Assembly: GCA_018266105.1 (NCBI GenBank)
Contig: JAFEBA010000016.1
Coordinates: 196,666-260,665 of the forward strand
Direction: 5' to 3'
DNA from: a bacterium
GTDB taxonomy: Bacteria > Vulcanimicrobiota > Xenobia > Xenobiales > JADMJV01
Length of the DNA stretch: 64,000 bases
A program made the translations under genes and the position numbers. The notes under the pieces are model-generated. The model ran no database searches and had not been told where the DNA came from. It saw nothing but the letters and a program-made list of their open reading frames with translations. Of the stretch, positions 34,175-41,750 are shown one piece after another. Within the stretch, counting starts at the first letter, position 1. Every line of letters begins with the position of its first letter.

Positions 34175-35788
34175 TCAGGCTGCGGGTTTTTCCTCGGCTT
34201 CAGCTTTGGGCTTTGGGGCATGGGCGGCCAGGAACTCCGCCTGATTGCCCTTCGTCTGGAGGGCTTTGGTCAGGGCTTCGTCCGGATCGATCATGCCGGC
34301 ACCCTGAGAGTTGGGGCCCCACTTGCCGGGCAGTTTGTCGGCCGTGCTGGTGAGAATCTCGCGCACCTGATCGGGCGAGAGGTCGGGGTTGGCTTGAAGC
34401 ATCGAGGCCACCAGGCCGGCGGCCACGGGGGTCGCCATCGAGGTTCCGGGCAGAGCCTGATAGGCCTTGGTCTTGTGGATCTCGGTGCGGCTGGTGGCCG
34501 CCAGCAGGCGGTTGAACTCAGCCTGAGCCGTGTTTTCGTCTTCTTTGAAGGCGGCAATGCTGCGAGCGCCCAGGCCCATGGCCATGAAGGTTTCTTTGGG
34601 CAGAGCGGACAGAGTTTCGAAAGGCAGCTTGTCCAGACCAGCCAGGGCTTTGTGCATGACGCCGTTGGCCAGACCGCTCTTCATTTTCTCGGTGGAAGGC
34701 GCCAGCGCGGCGAAGATATGCTCACCCGGGGCCACGATGTCGGGCTTCGGACGGCCGTCCTTGGTGGGACCGCGGCTGGAGAACTCGGCCATGGTATCGT
34801 CAGCGGGGTCAGGCGTGTCTTTGTCGTCGGCGGCACCCACGGTGATGGCGTCCGGGCTGTTGCCAGGGGAGCCAACCGTCTTGCGACCGGGGCCTTCGTT
34901 GCCGGCGGCGGCCAGCACCACAATGCCCGCGTCATGAGCGGCTTTAACGGCCTGGTTGATGGGGTCGTTTTCCCAATCTTTGGAGGAAGGGCCACCCAGG
35001 GACATATTGATGACGCGGATACCCAGCTCGTCTTTGTTTTCAATGCACCACTGCAGACCCTTGATGATATCGGAATTGCGGCCGCTACCGGAGCCGGCCA
35101 GCACCTTCACGCCGATGATGTTGGCCTCACTGGCCATGCCTTTGTGAATGCCCTCGCTCATGGTGCCGTCACCGGCGGCGCAGCCTGAAACATGGGTGCC
35201 GTGGCCATTGTCGTCATAAGCAATGGGCAGGCCCTGCACAAAGTCCACCTGCCCGAGCAGACGACCCTCGAAGTCGGGGTGAGGATGGACACCGGTATCC
35301 AGCACGGCGATGGTAACACCTTTGCCGGTGTACTTCCGGGTCAATTCCGAATCAAAGCGGGGGGCGGTCATTTCTGCGCGCGGCTTGTAGGGTTCAACCG
35401 GCTCGGAAGGCTTTTTCTCCTCGGCCACTTCCTCTTCTTCCTCTAGACTGACCGAGGGGTCGGGGGGCAGGAAGTTCTCGACCTTGTCCGGGACCAGGCG
35501 GAAACCGCGCTTCTCCAGTTCAGAGGCTTGCTTGGGGGAGAGAGAGGCCAGGTAGCCACCCACCAGACCCAGGTCTTCGTGAATCTCAGCCCCGCTCTGC
35601 TCTACAACCGCCTTGGCGCTGGGCCCCTCCGACTTGAAGAGGCTGCTGGCCTTGGGAGGCATCACCACGTAAGCTTCGCGGTTGCCCAGACTGACCGAGT
35701 CGCCGCTGGATTCGGAGGCGGTCTGGCGGGCGAAATTCTGCGAGAAGCTGCGGAAAATCTGATTGGCGGAGTTGGCTTGGATATTCAC
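34175..35788 (-). CDS. Subtilisin-family (S8) serine peptidase
   Basis: This 537-residue protein has the complete catalytic triad: Asp164 (AVLDTGVHPHPDF), His196 (NGHGTHVSG) and Ser450 (GTSMATPVAAG). Oxyanion Asn is present in LAAAGNEGPG. The N-terminal 35-105 resembles an I9-type inhibitor propeptide, followed by an acidic linker (EEEEEVAEEKK). Between APGEHI and GTSMATP there is an insertion of about 60 residues compared with subtilisin. No classical signal peptide is seen. The GTG start (35788) has AGAAGGGGAC about ten bases upstream, and that site lies in a hairpin. It may be intracellular or exported by an unrecognised route. Confidence 0.9.
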   Translation of the reverse strand: MNIQANSANQIFRSFSQNFARQTASESSGDSVSLGNREAYVVMPPKASSLFKSEGPSAKAVVEQSGAEIHEDLGLVGGYLASLSPKQASELEKRGFRLVPDKVENFLPPDPSVSLEEEEEVAEEKKPSEPVEPYKPRAEMTAPRFDSELTRKYTGKGVTIAVLDTGVHPHPDFEGRLLGQVDFVQGLPIAYDDNGHGTHVSGCAAGDGTMSEGIHKGMASEANIIGVKVLAGSGSGRNSDIIKGLQWCIENKDELGIRVINMSLGGPSSKDWENDPINQAVKAAHDAGIVVLAAAGNEGPGRKTVGSPGNSPDAITVGAADDKDTPDPADDTMAEFSSRGPTKDGRPKPDIVAPGEHIFAALAPSTEKMKSGLANGVMHKALAGLDKLPFETLSALPKETFMAMGLGARSIAAFKEDENTAQAEFNRLLAATSRTEIHKTKAYQALPGTSMATPVAAGLVASMLQANPDLSPDQVREILTSTADKLPGKWGPNSQGAGMIDPDEALTKALQTKGNQAEFLAAHAPKPKAEAEEKPAA

Positions 35789-35792
35789 GGGT

Positions 35793-35840
35793 ACCGGGTC
35801 CCCTTCTCATGTGTCTTTGCACAACATTAGAGGGCCCGGT
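35793..35840 (-). promoter_or_regulatory. Hairpin in the leader of the subtilase gene covering its ribosome binding site
   Basis: On the minus strand ACCGGGCCC pairs with GGGACCCGGT (one bulged A), with a loop of about 25 bases. The AGAAGGGGAC ribosome binding site at 35799-35808 lies in or next to the 3' arm. Formation would limit translation of the subtilase gene. Not conserved evidence; sequence only. Confidence 0.3.
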
Positions 35841-35863
35841 GAGGGGAACATGTTACAGAAGAT

Positions 35864-37255
35864 TTAATTGGTCGGCAGCAAGGTCTCCAACGTCAAGCTT
35901 CCGACCTGACGATAGAGGCGAGCGATGGAGAGCTGCACGTCAAAGCGAGCTTGAACTTCCTGTGAGCGCGCCTGAATTAAGAGGCGTTGGGCGTCCGAAA
36001 CTTCGAGTGAAGAACCCACCCCCACGTTGTAGCGCTCGCTGGCTAACCGATAGTTTTCTTCGTTGCTGCGCAGAGCGGCTTGGGCCGCCACGGCCCTTGA
36101 GCGGGATTCTTGCAGGTTCAACCAGGCTTCGGTGGCCTGCTGTTGGACTTGCAGGGCCAGCAGCTCTTGACTGCCCTCAGCCTGTACCCGCTGTGCCTCG
36201 GCCGCTTGGACTCCACCGCCCAGGGCGGGTTCGTTGAAAATGGGGAATGTCAGCGCCATTCCCACATTCCAGTTATAGGGTGAGGGTGGAAAATAGGCCT
36301 CCGACCAGGCGTAGCTATAGCTGGCGCTGAGGCTGGGATAGTATTGGGCCTGGGCGTTGCGCACTCGGGCCGCGGCCGCTTCCACACGGGCGAAGGCGGC
36401 CTGCAGATCGGGACGGGTTTCGGCCGCCTTGCGCACCGCCTCCGGGCGCGTCCAGTTGGGCGCCAGGAGTTTGGCCTCCAGCAGCCCGACCGGTGCGGCA
36501 TCCGGGGTTCCCAGGCTGGTCAGGAAGGCGGTGACCGCTTTTTGTTCGCTGTTTTGAGCGGCGATCAGGCCCACCTGGGCCGTGGCCAGATCGGACTCGG
36601 CACGAGTGACCTCAATACGGGCACGCGTGCCGGCTTCGTAGAACCCTTTGGCTCGGCCCACCTGGACCTCTGCATTGCGAACGTTTTCTTTGTTGATTTC
36701 AACGTCCTGGTGAGTGCGCAGCACGGTAAAGTAAGCTTCAGCCACCCTAAGAAGCAGGGTCTGGACGGCGTCCCCTCGTTGCCAGATGGCGGCATCTTTG
36801 TTGGCGCCGGCGGCATCCAGGCTGGACGACGTTTTCCCAAAGTCGGTGATCAACTGGCTCGCGTTGATGCCAGTGCTGTAGTTGCGCACGCCGCCCGCCC
36901 GCACCACGCTCTGGCCTCCGACATTGGCGCTTTGGGCTTCCGAGTACGAAAATCGAACGTTGCCGTTGATGGTCGGATAGAACGGAGCTGAAGCGATGCG
37001 CATCTGGGCCTGGGCCTGGTCGATTTGAGCGTCGGCAATCTTCAGGTCGGGATGATGTCGCAGGGCGGTCAGCGCGGCTTCGGGCAGAGAAAGGCCAGGC
37101 AGGCCGGCGGTGGGAACTGTGACCGGGGCAGGGGGTACCGAGGAATTGGCCGGCGCCACCACCGGAGCTGACTGAGTGTTGGGTTTGGGGAGGGTCTGAC
37201 CCCAGGCAACTCCTGTCAACAGAAGGAGCAGAGGCAGATTGGCAGTACGTACCAT
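35864..37255 (-). CDS. TolC-family outer-membrane efflux protein
   Basis: This 463-residue protein has a signal peptide (MVRTANLPLLLLLTGVAWG). Its mature part has the TolC internal duplication, with helical blocks beginning LPGLSLPEAALTALRHHPDL and later TRPEAVRKAAETRPDLQAA. The C-terminal half has VGMALTFPIFNEPALGGGVQAAEAQ, the TolC motif of the second repeat. It forms the outer-membrane end of efflux or type I secretion systems. No inner-membrane or adaptor partner lies beside it. Its presence argues for a diderm cell envelope. Confidence 0.9.
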   Translation of the reverse strand: MVRTANLPLLLLLTGVAWGQTLPKPNTQSAPVVAPANSSVPPAPVTVPTAGLPGLSLPEAALTALRHHPDLKIADAQIDQAQAQMRIASAPFYPTINGNVRFSYSEAQSANVGGQSVVRAGGVRNYSTGINASQLITDFGKTSSSLDAAGANKDAAIWQRGDAVQTLLLRVAEAYFTVLRTHQDVEINKENVRNAEVQVGRAKGFYEAGTRARIEVTRAESDLATAQVGLIAAQNSEQKAVTAFLTSLGTPDAAPVGLLEAKLLAPNWTRPEAVRKAAETRPDLQAAFARVEAAAARVRNAQAQYYPSLSASYSYAWSEAYFPPSPYNWNVGMALTFPIFNEPALGGGVQAAEAQRVQAEGSQELLALQVQQQATEAWLNLQESRSRAVAAQAALRSNEENYRLASERYNVGVGSSLEVSDAQRLLIQARSQEVQARFDVQLSIARLYRQVGSLTLETLLPTN

Positions 37256-37318
37256 TTCCGAAGTTGGGTTACTCCTCGTGCTAGCGAATCCTTCACATCA
37301 GAGAATAAGGAGACTCTC

Positions 37319-37738
37319 ATGTCCGATACTCGCCTCATTATTGAGCGCTTAAACCCCGCAGCCATTCCTCCTCGCAAAGCTCATCCTAGCGACGCTTGTT
37401 TCGATCTGTTCGCGCCCGAGGCTTACCAGGTTCTGCCCGGCCAGCGAGTGGCATTGGGGACGGGATGGTTGATGCAGATTGAAGAAGGCTGGGAGGTTCA
37501 GATTCGCGGTCGCAGCGGCCTGGGTAAGCGCGGCATAGAGGTCCACTTCGGCACCATCGATCATCTTTATCGTCAGGAAGTAAAGGTTCTGGTGCACAAT
37601 GCCTCGGGTCAGCTGTGGGAGGTGGCCGCCGGAGACCGGGTGGCTCAGATGAAGCTGGCCCGGGTCTGGGAGGTCGAGATCGTTGAAGGCAGGGTGGAGC
37701 CCACCCAACGGGGCGGTCTGGGCTCGACCGGTCGATAG
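37319..37738 (+). CDS. dut: dUTP diphosphatase (dUTPase)
   Basis: This 139-residue protein has the five dUTPase motifs in order: HPSDACFDLFA, GRSGLG, GTIDHLYRQEV (catalytic Asp, Tyr, Glu), AGDRVAQM and RGGLGSTGR. It hydrolyses dUTP to dUMP and pyrophosphate, keeping uracil out of DNA and feeding dTMP synthesis. It acts as a trimer in the cytoplasm. The start has AAGGAG six bases upstream. It is a little shorter than many bacterial Dut proteins but complete. The membrane gene at 37772 starts 33 bases later, so they could share a transcript. Confidence 0.9.
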   Translation: MSDTRLIIERLNPAAIPPRKAHPSDACFDLFAPEAYQVLPGQRVALGTGWLMQIEEGWEVQIRGRSGLGKRGIEVHFGTIDHLYRQEVKVLVHNASGQLWEVAAGDRVAQMKLARVWEVEIVEGRVEPTQRGGLGSTGR

Positions 37739-37771
37739 AGGCCCGACCTCGATTCTGCCGAAAAATGCGCG

Positions 37772-38839
37772 ATGTCTGAGCGGGCCGACTGCCTGGTCTC
37801 TCGCAGTCTCGACTTCTGGCTGATCGGCGGCGCCAGCCTGCTGGTCTACCTGATCATGCTGGTTGCGGCTGACTTTCGCGGCCTCTATGGGGTGCAAAAT
37901 CAGTTCGGCAATCTGGCGATGACCATGGCCACCATGTCTTTGTTAGTGAACTACCCTCATTTCCTGGCCAGTTACCGTTTGGCCTACGGACGAGGCCGGG
38001 CTTTTTTGCTGAAGCACTGGTTTCAAACGCTGATTGCTCCGTGTTTGATGATCAACTTTTTGGTCGCCGCTTACTGGTTTGCTAACCAGCCCGGCAGCAA
38101 GGCCCTGTGCGAGAAGATGCTGGGCGCTGGCATCAACTTTATGTATTTTACGGTGGGCTGGCACTACAGCAAGCAGGCGTTCGGCTGCATGATGGTATAC
38201 GCGGCTTACGACCGCTATCCGCTCACCCCGATCCAGCGCGAATCCATTCGCTACAGCTTGTTATCCGTTTGGTGGTATAGCTTTGCCTATGGTAATTTGG
38301 GGCCGGGGGGCACGTTCTGGTCTCTGAATTACGCGACCTGGCAGGTTCCTTTCTGGATTTACGACATCACTCGACTGACGTTCTTTGCTCTGCTGGGCTG
38401 GACGCTCTATCGTGTGCTCTATTGCAACTGGAAGTCAGGCAACCGACCTAACCCCACCCTCTGGGTTCCTTACCTGGCCATGGCCGTCTGGTTTGCCCCC
38501 TGCTTCCGTCAGCCCGACTATTTCTTTTACGTGGTGCCGTTTTTTCACTCACTCCAGTATCTGACGTTTGTGTATCGAGTGGAGCGCTCTCGCCCGGCCC
38601 TACGCCAGTCTGCCTGGCGCGGCAGCCTGCTGGTGCTGAGTCTGCTCTTGGCAGGATGGATTGCCTTTGAGCTGGTGCCTGGTAACCTGGACCAGCTCTA
38701 CGATAACTTGCGTACCTTTGGTTTCTCTTTCTTCTTGCTTTCGGCCAATCTGTTCATCAATATCCATCACTACTTCCTGGACAATGTGCTGTGGAGGGTG
38801 CGCGAGGATGAGACGGTGCGCGCCGCGCTCTTTGGTTAG
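37772..38839 (+). CDS. Polytopic membrane protein with conserved histidines (paralogue A)
   Basis: This 355-residue protein has about eight hydrophobic segments. It is a close paralogue of the 43283 gene. Invariant histidines occur in NYPHFLASYR, KHWF, GWHYSKQAFG, PFFHSLQY and the C-terminal NIHHYFLDNVLWR. This regular set of His near membrane faces is like that of membrane di-iron or metal enzymes, but the family is not one I can name and catalysis is inference. Other invariant blocks (AYDRYPL, WFAPCFRQPD) suggest a conserved active centre. It overlaps the stop of the prepilin gene at 38836. Confidence 0.65.
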   Translation: MSERADCLVSRSLDFWLIGGASLLVYLIMLVAADFRGLYGVQNQFGNLAMTMATMSLLVNYPHFLASYRLAYGRGRAFLLKHWFQTLIAPCLMINFLVAAYWFANQPGSKALCEKMLGAGINFMYFTVGWHYSKQAFGCMMVYAAYDRYPLTPIQRESIRYSLLSVWWYSFAYGNLGPGGTFWSLNYATWQVPFWIYDITRLTFFALLGWTLYRVLYCNWKSGNRPNPTLWVPYLAMAVWFAPCFRQPDYFFYVVPFFHSLQYLTFVYRVERSRPALRQSAWRGSLLVLSLLLAGWIAFELVPGNLDQLYDNLRTFGFSFFLLSANLFINIHHYFLDNVLWRVREDETVRAALFG

Positions 38840-39546
38840 TTTCGTGGGAAGAAACTGGAGTGTAGCTGGATCCAGTAGCCCAATGGATCGCCTTTGCGTC
38901 CGCACTCCACTGTGACCTCGTAGAAGGCCTTTTTGGACTTCCGCCCGTTGGGCTGCACTTCGTCTTTGTCGTGTTTTACGAAAGTCAGGCCGGTGATGTT
39001 CTTGGCGAGCAGCAAACCCTGTTTGCTGCTCAAAAAACTGGCCGGAACCACAGGCGGGGCGGCGTCTTGAGGGGGCGGAGGATTGATGGTCTCCTGGTTG
39101 GGGGTCGTGAGCTGGGCCGCAAAGCGCGCAAGGTAACGCATCTGGCCTTCGTTGTCTACATAGAAACAACCATAACCCTGCCAATATAGCTGGCGCATCG
39201 TATCGAATCGGGCTTTGCCACTTGAATCGAAAGGGCTGGCGTAGGAGATGCCACGGCTATTGGGATAGCTACCGAAGCCTGAGGGTGGTGGAGCCGGGCT
39301 GTCGATAAAGATGAGTTGCGGAGCGCTGTTTTGCAAAGCACTGTTCAGGCGGGAGAGAAAGCTAAGCACCCCGCGCTGGCAGTCGTTGGCTTCGGTGTTG
39401 AGGCGATAAAACCGCATGCCCTTATCAATGATCAAAAAGACGGCCAGAAACACGATGGACACCAACGCCGTCGAAATCGTGATCTCCAGCAGCGTCATGG
39501 CGCGCCGAGCGCGGCCCCTAGTTGGTGCGGTAGAGGTGGGTTTCAT
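38836..39546 (-). CDS. Type IV prepilin-like protein (PilW-like), module A
   Basis: This 236-residue protein starts at ATG 39546 with a 16-residue basic leader (PTRGRARRA), followed by MTLLEITISTALVSIVFLAVFLI. This is a prepilin N-terminal helix with Glu at the expected position, but the cleavage residue is Ala instead of the usual Gly. An ATG at 39573 is also in frame. It overlaps the preceding prepilin gene by 29 bases. The globular domain is beta-rich with Pro-rich loops (PAPPPS, PPPPQDAAPP). Confidence 0.75.
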   Translation of the reverse strand: MKPTSTAPTRGRARRAMTLLEITISTALVSIVFLAVFLIIDKGMRFYRLNTEANDCQRGVLSFLSRLNSALQNSAPQLIFIDSPAPPPSGFGSYPNSRGISYASPFDSSGKARFDTMRQLYWQGYGCFYVDNEGQMRYLARFAAQLTTPNQETINPPPPQDAAPPVVPASFLSSKQGLLLAKNITGLTFVKHDKDEVQPNGRKSKKAFYEVTVECGRKGDPLGYWIQLHSSFFPRN

Positions 39547-39949
39547 AAACCAGGCTCTTGTCCCCGCCCGCATAATCCGACCAAAGAACCCTGACCGTCA
39601 GCTTGCGGAAGGTGTTGTTGGGTGGTGGGAAGTTGTCGGTGGTGTAAAATTGGTAGCGGAACTTGCAGTCCACGGATTTGCCGCGGATCTCGCTGATCGA
39701 GTCTACGTCTCCTTGCTCCAGCGGAGTATTGGCGGGGTCGACGGCTGGAGGCTCGCAGGCATAGAAGCCAGCCGCGATTTTTTGCTCAAGCAGAGCTCGA
39801 GCCAGGGCTGCGGCGGCCAGTCGATTGCGGCTGAGGGTCTGGGACGAGTAGAAGCTCGACCAAACCCCCAGAAATAGAAGCAGTGAAGTGCAGAAGATCA
39901 TACTGGCCACGATGACTTCCAGCAGATTGTGGCCCCGACCGTTTTTCAC
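39518..39949 (-). CDS. Type IV prepilin-like protein (PilV-like), module A
   Basis: This 143-residue protein starts at GTG 39949, whose GTGA contains the stop of the upstream gene. Its N-terminus, KNGRGHNLLEVIVASMIFCTSLLLFL, is a prepilin helix (cleavage after RG, His1, Glu5). The HNLLEVI block is also found in the 54046 protein, along with NRLAAAALARALLEQKIAAGF matching NRMVAMSIARSEIESRINAGF there, so the two are orthologous members of duplicated modules. The open frame extends upstream only as an antisense-phase reading of the Pro-Ala repeats. Confidence 0.8.
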   Translation of the reverse strand: MKNGRGHNLLEVIVASMIFCTSLLLFLGVWSSFYSSQTLSRNRLAAAALARALLEQKIAAGFYACEPPAVDPANTPLEQGDVDSISEIRGKSVDCKFRYQFYTTDNFPPPNNTFRKLTVRVLWSDYAGGDKSLVYETHLYRTN

Positions 39950-41694
39950 AGGCAGCTGACGGCCGAGAGCAGGCAACCGCCGCAACCACAGCCGCCCCCT
40001 GGGGCCGGAGCGGGCGCTGGTGCCGGCGCTGGAGCTGGAGCTGGGGCCGGCGCCGGAGCTGGTGCCGGAGCTGGCGCGGGTGCTGGGGCCGGAGCTGGCG
40101 CTGGTGCCGGAGCTGGTGCTGGGGCCGGAGCGGGTGCTGGTGCCGGAGCTGGCGCTGGTGCTGGGGCCGGAGCGGGTGCCGGGGCCGGAGCGGGCGCTGG
40201 GGCCGGAGCGGGCGCTGGTGCCGGCGCCGGACCCGCGACGGGAGGCAGTGCGGGCAGCTTGGAGGCCCAATCGACGGTGGGCGAGTCGGTCTTGGTATCA
40301 CCGAAGGTATTCAGGTTGGTGAAGTCCGCCTTGCCCTGAACCTTCTGAAAGATTTGAGTGTCGAAGTGGATTCTGGACCCCTGGCTTTTGATCTCCTTGG
40401 CCTGGACGGACCCAAAAATGTCCGAATTCTTGATGGTGGTGGTTGAACCACCCGCAGCCAGCAGAAAAGAACCCTTCGTGTCCTGGATGGTGACGTCTCC
40501 AGAGTTCTCGTCCAGCACATAGATCTGCAGATTTTTTGGTTTTTTGCCCCAGTTCAAGCTGGCGCTATTTTTGATGTCGAGCTTGCTTTTCACATAAACG
40601 GTGGCCGGATTGGCTCCCGCGCTGACATTGACCTGAGTTCCGTCGAGCAGCAGATCGCCGTCGATGAAATAGGTCTGACCTGAAGTCAGGTTCCAGGTGG
40701 AGCCAGGGTTGTAGGGGGCGGGGGGACCGGGCGAGGTGGGGGGAGTCAACGTAATGTAGCCCGACGAGACGGACGGAGCGAAGGTCTGCGGGATGTCCTT
40801 GTGTCCGTAGCTCTGGGTTCCCCAGGCCTTGGAGGCGGCATCCGAGAGAATGGCCGAGGCCGATGAACCTGTTCCTGTCTGAATATTGCCGTCCACCACC
40901 ACGCCGCCATCCAGCTTGATCACGCCGTTGCCGGTGTCGTTACTGCCCACCGGTGCTTTTTTGGTGGAGTTCGCGCCGTTGGTAGCGCTAACATAGGGTC
41001 GGTACCAGAAGGTCAGATCGCTGTAGGCCGTCGCGTCCGCTGCGGTCGATATGGCCGGATCCGCTGTCCCCGATGTTGGCGTGGTTTCCGAGTCGAAGCT
41101 GTCGACCAGCCCCCCCTCGAGCTGAAGTTTGCCGTTGGCAAAGAGGGCTTCGTCAAAATGATAACCCGAAGCGTTCAAGAGGCTGCTCACGGAGGTCATT
41201 TGAATTTTCTTTTTGCCCTCTACCAAACCGGTGGCGCTGATATAGATGCTGCCCTCGGGAATGGTTGAGCCGTCGGGGGCAATGGTGCTGCGGTAGGTCG
41301 GATCGGAGACATAGGAGGAGTTGTTATAGACCACCACCAGAGCCTGCACATCGCTGCGGCCAGGGAAGACCACCTGAAGAACATCCTCGCGGTCGGCCGT
41401 GATGACGGACGGACAGGGTGATCCGTCGTTGTAGGCGTGAGTCCAGCCTGGTCCGCGGTGAGCGCCATCTTTGGGAGTGTTGAGCTGTTCGAGAGCGCTC
41501 TGAATTCCGCTGTAGGCCGCGTACCGTGCCCGGTCCCCATATTCGCCGTCAGCAACCGCGCCCAGGGTCTTGACCGTGGTCAGCAGGATGGCACCGGTGA
41601 AAAGGCTCAATACCGAAAGAGCGCTCATGACGGCCACCAGACCGATGCCCTTCTTGCGCAATGACTTTGCGTATCGAACAACCCCACCAAGCAT
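39946..41694 (-). CDS. PilX/DUF7305-like pilin with Pro-Ala repeat and Cys-rich tail, module A
   Basis: This 582-residue protein has a basic N-terminus and one hydrophobic helix (LRKKGIGLVAVMSALSVLSLFTGAILLT) followed by ARYAAYSGIQSALEQL, as in PilX-like minor pilins. The middle is beta-rich. Near residues 415-470 it has the DUF7305-like stretch (LQIYVLDENSGD...GSFLLAAGGS...FGSVQAKEI) also seen in the 52604 protein. A tract of 77 Pro-Ala residues follows. The protein ends in GGGCGCGGCLLSAVSCL with four Cys. GGAGGAGAGGG precedes the ATG. The repeat could act as a stiff stalk that presents a Cys-rich tip outside the cell. That is inference. Confidence 0.75.
   Translation of the reverse strand: MLGGVVRYAKSLRKKGIGLVAVMSALSVLSLFTGAILLTTVKTLGAVADGEYGDRARYAAYSGIQSALEQLNTPKDGAHRGPGWTHAYNDGSPCPSVITADREDVLQVVFPGRSDVQALVVVYNNSSYVSDPTYRSTIAPDGSTIPEGSIYISATGLVEGKKKIQMTSVSSLLNASGYHFDEALFANGKLQLEGGLVDSFDSETTPTSGTADPAISTAADATAYSDLTFWYRPYVSATNGANSTKKAPVGSNDTGNGVIKLDGGVVVDGNIQTGTGSSASAILSDAASKAWGTQSYGHKDIPQTFAPSVSSGYITLTPPTSPGPPAPYNPGSTWNLTSGQTYFIDGDLLLDGTQVNVSAGANPATVYVKSKLDIKNSASLNWGKKPKNLQIYVLDENSGDVTIQDTKGSFLLAAGGSTTTIKNSDIFGSVQAKEIKSQGSRIHFDTQIFQKVQGKADFTNLNTFGDTKTDSPTVDWASKLPALPPVAGPAPAPAPAPAPAPAPAPAPAPAPAPAPAPAPAPAPAPAPAPAPAPAPAPAPAPAPAPAPAPAPAPAPAPAPAPAPAPGGGCGCGGCLLSAVSCL
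40000..40230 (-). repeat. Pro-Ala hexanucleotide repeat tract
   Basis: This tract of about 231 bases is made of six-base units encoding Pro-Ala on the minus strand, with mixed third positions. It is a protein-level repeat, not a CRISPR array (no spacers). Length variation between strains is likely. On the plus strand it reads as a Gly-Ala run that is not a gene. Confidence 0.9.
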
Positions 41695-41750
41695 ATCTCA
41701 ACCCTCTCCTCCATCCATGAGGATACACAAAATTGTAAGGAAAGACAATG

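Noticed and set aside
40000..40230. CRISPR-like array
   Set aside because: Units are six bases long, without spacers, and lie in a coding frame.
39950..40270. N-terminal extension of the module A PilV-like prepilin through the repeat region
   Set aside because: The extension is low-complexity out-of-frame reading of the repeat. The GTG at 39949 overlapping the previous stop gives a proper prepilin start.
39929..40339. Plus-strand Gly-Ala repeat ORF resembling a silk- or elastin-like protein
   Set aside because: It is the complement of the Pro-Ala repeat of the pilin-like gene and has no coding support of its own.
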